Part shown: piece after piece, positions 10,869 through 11,957 of the stretch | Position numbering within the stretch: the stretch's first letter is position 1 | How the letters are laid out: every line of letters begins with the position of its first letter | Origin: Dehalococcoidia bacterium | GTDB taxonomy: Bacteria > Chloroflexota > Dehalococcoidia > JACVQG01 > JAHKAY01 | NCBI GenBank assembly: GCA_030744635.1 | Contig: JASLQE010000244.1 | Location: 1-11,957, forward strand | Length of the DNA stretch: 11,957 bases | Reading direction: 5' to 3' | Notes under the pieces: model-generated | Databases searched by the model: none | What the model was told of the DNA's origin: nothing | The model's input: the letters and a program-made list of their open reading frames with translations, nothing else | Made by a program: the position numbers and the translations under genes

Positions 10869-11957
10869 ATGGCCCAGGAGCTCATTACTCTAACCATTGA
10901 CGACCATGAGGTCACCGCTCCTAAAGGCGGCACCGTGCTGGATGCCGCCAAGGGGGCCGGCCTGTATATACCCACCCTTTGTCATCATCCCAAACTGGAG
11001 TCATACGGTGGGTGCCGCATGTGTATCGTGGAGATAGAGAAGATGAGGGGCCTGCCCACCTCCTGCACCACCCCTGCCGCTCAGGATATGGTGGTGCGTA
11101 CCAAGACGCCTCAGTTGGAGGAGCTGCGCCGCCAGGTGCTGGAGATGGTCTATACCGAGCACCCACACGCATGCCTGGTATGCTGGAAGAAGGAGCGGTG
11201 CCGCACCTTTGAGGTGTGTCAACGGTTCCCCTCGGTCAATATGCATTGTGTCTATTGCCCAAAGAACGGGCGTTGCGAGCTTCAGAGCGTGTCTGACTAT
11301 GTGGACATGAAGCACCGCCCCATGACTCTGGGCTACCACTACCGGAATATGCCTGTCCAGAATGAGGACCCCTTCATCGTGAGGGACTTCAACCTGTGTA
11401 TCCTGTGCGGCCGTTGCGTACGGGTATGCCAGGATGTGCGGGTCAACGGCTGCCTGGCCTTCACCTACCGGGGCAGCCAGGCAATAGTGGGCACCGCCTT
11501 TGACCGCCCGTATAAGGACTCCGGCTCCGAGCTGTGCGGCGCCTGTGTGGATATCTGTCCCGTGGGCGCTATCATGGAGCGGGACTTCAACTACAAGGGC
11601 GCTCCTGATAAAATCGTGAACACCACCTGCCCCTACTGTGGCACAGGCTGCCAGCTCTTGCTGGAGGTAAAGGATGGGCGGTTGATGCGCTCCACCCCCA
11701 ACTCTGAAGGCCCCGCCAACAAGGGCCAGGCATGTGTCAAAGGTCGTTTCGGCCTGGTGGAGATGGTGCACCATCACGAACGCCTCACCACCCCCATGAT
11801 ACGGCGGGAAGGTAAGCTGATACCTGCGTCCTGGGATGAGGCCCTGGACGAGGTGGCCCGGGGCCTGTCCCAGTTCAAGCCGGAGGAGATAGCGGTATTC
11901 GGCGCCGGCAAGTGCACCAACGAGGACAACTATGTCATCCAGAAGCTGGCCCGGGCG
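10869..11957 (+). CDS. fdhA: Formate dehydrogenase alpha subunit, NuoG/FdhA-like (5' part, runs off window)
   Basis: 363 codons are in the window and the frame is still open at the edge. The N-terminus is NuoG-like: a [2Fe-2S] domain with Cys38, Cys49, Cys52 and Cys66. Next is a His-Cys3 region with an extra Cys motif (His98-x3-Cys102-x2-Cys105-x5-Cys111, then Cys127-x2-Cys130-x5-Cys136-ELQ). Two [4Fe-4S] motifs follow (Cys177/180/183/187 with 195, and 223/226/230), then the molybdopterin-domain [4Fe-4S] motif Cys254/257/261 and Cys289. GKCTNEDNYVIQKLARA at the end is typical of formate dehydrogenases, so FDH is favoured over complex I NuoG. The catalytic Cys or Sec lies just past the edge. 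ATG directly follows the previous stop, with GAGGTGA (10858-10864) before it. It would oxidise formate or reduce CO2 and pass electrons to the NuoEF part. Confidence 0.88.
   Translation, partial: MAQELITLTIDDHEVTAPKGGTVLDAAKGAGLYIPTLCHHPKLESYGGCRMCIVEIEKMRGLPTSCTTPAAQDMVVRTKTPQLEELRRQVLEMVYTEHPHACLVCWKKERCRTFEVCQRFPSVNMHCVYCPKNGRCELQSVSDYVDMKHRPMTLGYHYRNMPVQNEDPFIVRDFNLCILCGRCVRVCQDVRVNGCLAFTYRGSQAIVGTAFDRPYKDSGSELCGACVDICPVGAIMERDFNYKGAPDKIVNTTCPYCGTGCQLLLEVKDGRLMRSTPNSEGPANKGQACVKGRFGLVEMVHHHERLTTPMIRREGKLIPASWDEALDEVARGLSQFKPEEIAVFGAGKCTNEDNYVIQKLARA

Noticed and set aside
1..11957. tRNA, rRNA, CRISPR array, transposase or integrase genes
   Set aside because: None seen on either strand; the repeats found are short hairpins or 21-nt tandems without CRISPR-like regular spacing.

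Overview
The window is about 12 kb of GC-rich, gene-dense bacterial DNA dominated by redox enzymes built from iron-sulfur clusters and molybdenum/tungsten-pterin. It holds an HdrBC-like cysteine-rich Fe-S protein, an aldehyde ferredoxin oxidoreductase (AOR) with its own MoaD-like protein and poly-ferredoxin, and a formate-dehydrogenase-type complex (NuoE-like, NuoF fused to GltD, FdhA/NuoG-like). This points to a strict anaerobe. The combination with a TIGR04076 protein, a mini SWIM protein and GC-rich hairpin repeats recalls anaerobic Dehalococcoidia (Chloroflexota), but that placement comes from family memory and is not proven here.

Left part (1-2161): a two-hairpin repeat at the edge is followed by a TIGR04076-family gene (164-430, +). 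It converges on a tiny SWIM zinc-finger gene (444-689, -). A well-formed pair of divergent sigma-70-like promoters (700-728 on -, 761-789 on +) separates the SWIM gene from a 440-residue HdrC/HdrB-like protein (839-2161, +). Positions 2162-2823 hold a structured, possibly riboswitch-like intergenic RNA, a small PspC gene broken by a one-base deletion, and a cluster of perfect GC-rich hairpins.

Middle (2824-6347, all -): an apparent operon is read moaD-like -> AOR -> ~223-aa unknown protein -> RelE/ParE-type toxin -> ferredoxin with 16 cysteines. The unknown protein overlaps the toxin gene by 17 nt and ends like an antitoxin. A toxin-antitoxin-like cassette with its own TATAAT box therefore sits between the AOR catalytic gene and the ferredoxin that probably takes its electrons. 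The MoaD-like protein does not end at Gly-Gly but carries seven extra residues.

Right part (6612-11957, all +): a stand-alone receiver-domain response regulator carries 21-nt repeats at its N-terminus. Then, behind a good promoter (7212-7240), comes a tightly packed operon: NuoE-like subunit, a 1028-aa NuoF-GltD fusion, and the first 363 codons of a NuoG/FdhA-like formate dehydrogenase alpha subunit that runs off the window. The fusion has both an NADH/FMN module and an FAD/NADPH-type module. The complex could connect formate, NAD(H), NADP(H) and possibly ferredoxin, and ferredoxin is also the expected partner of the AOR. The window thus reads as a hub for balancing low-potential electrons among formate, aldehydes/acids, ferredoxin and nicotinamides. 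That functional reading is inference from domain content.
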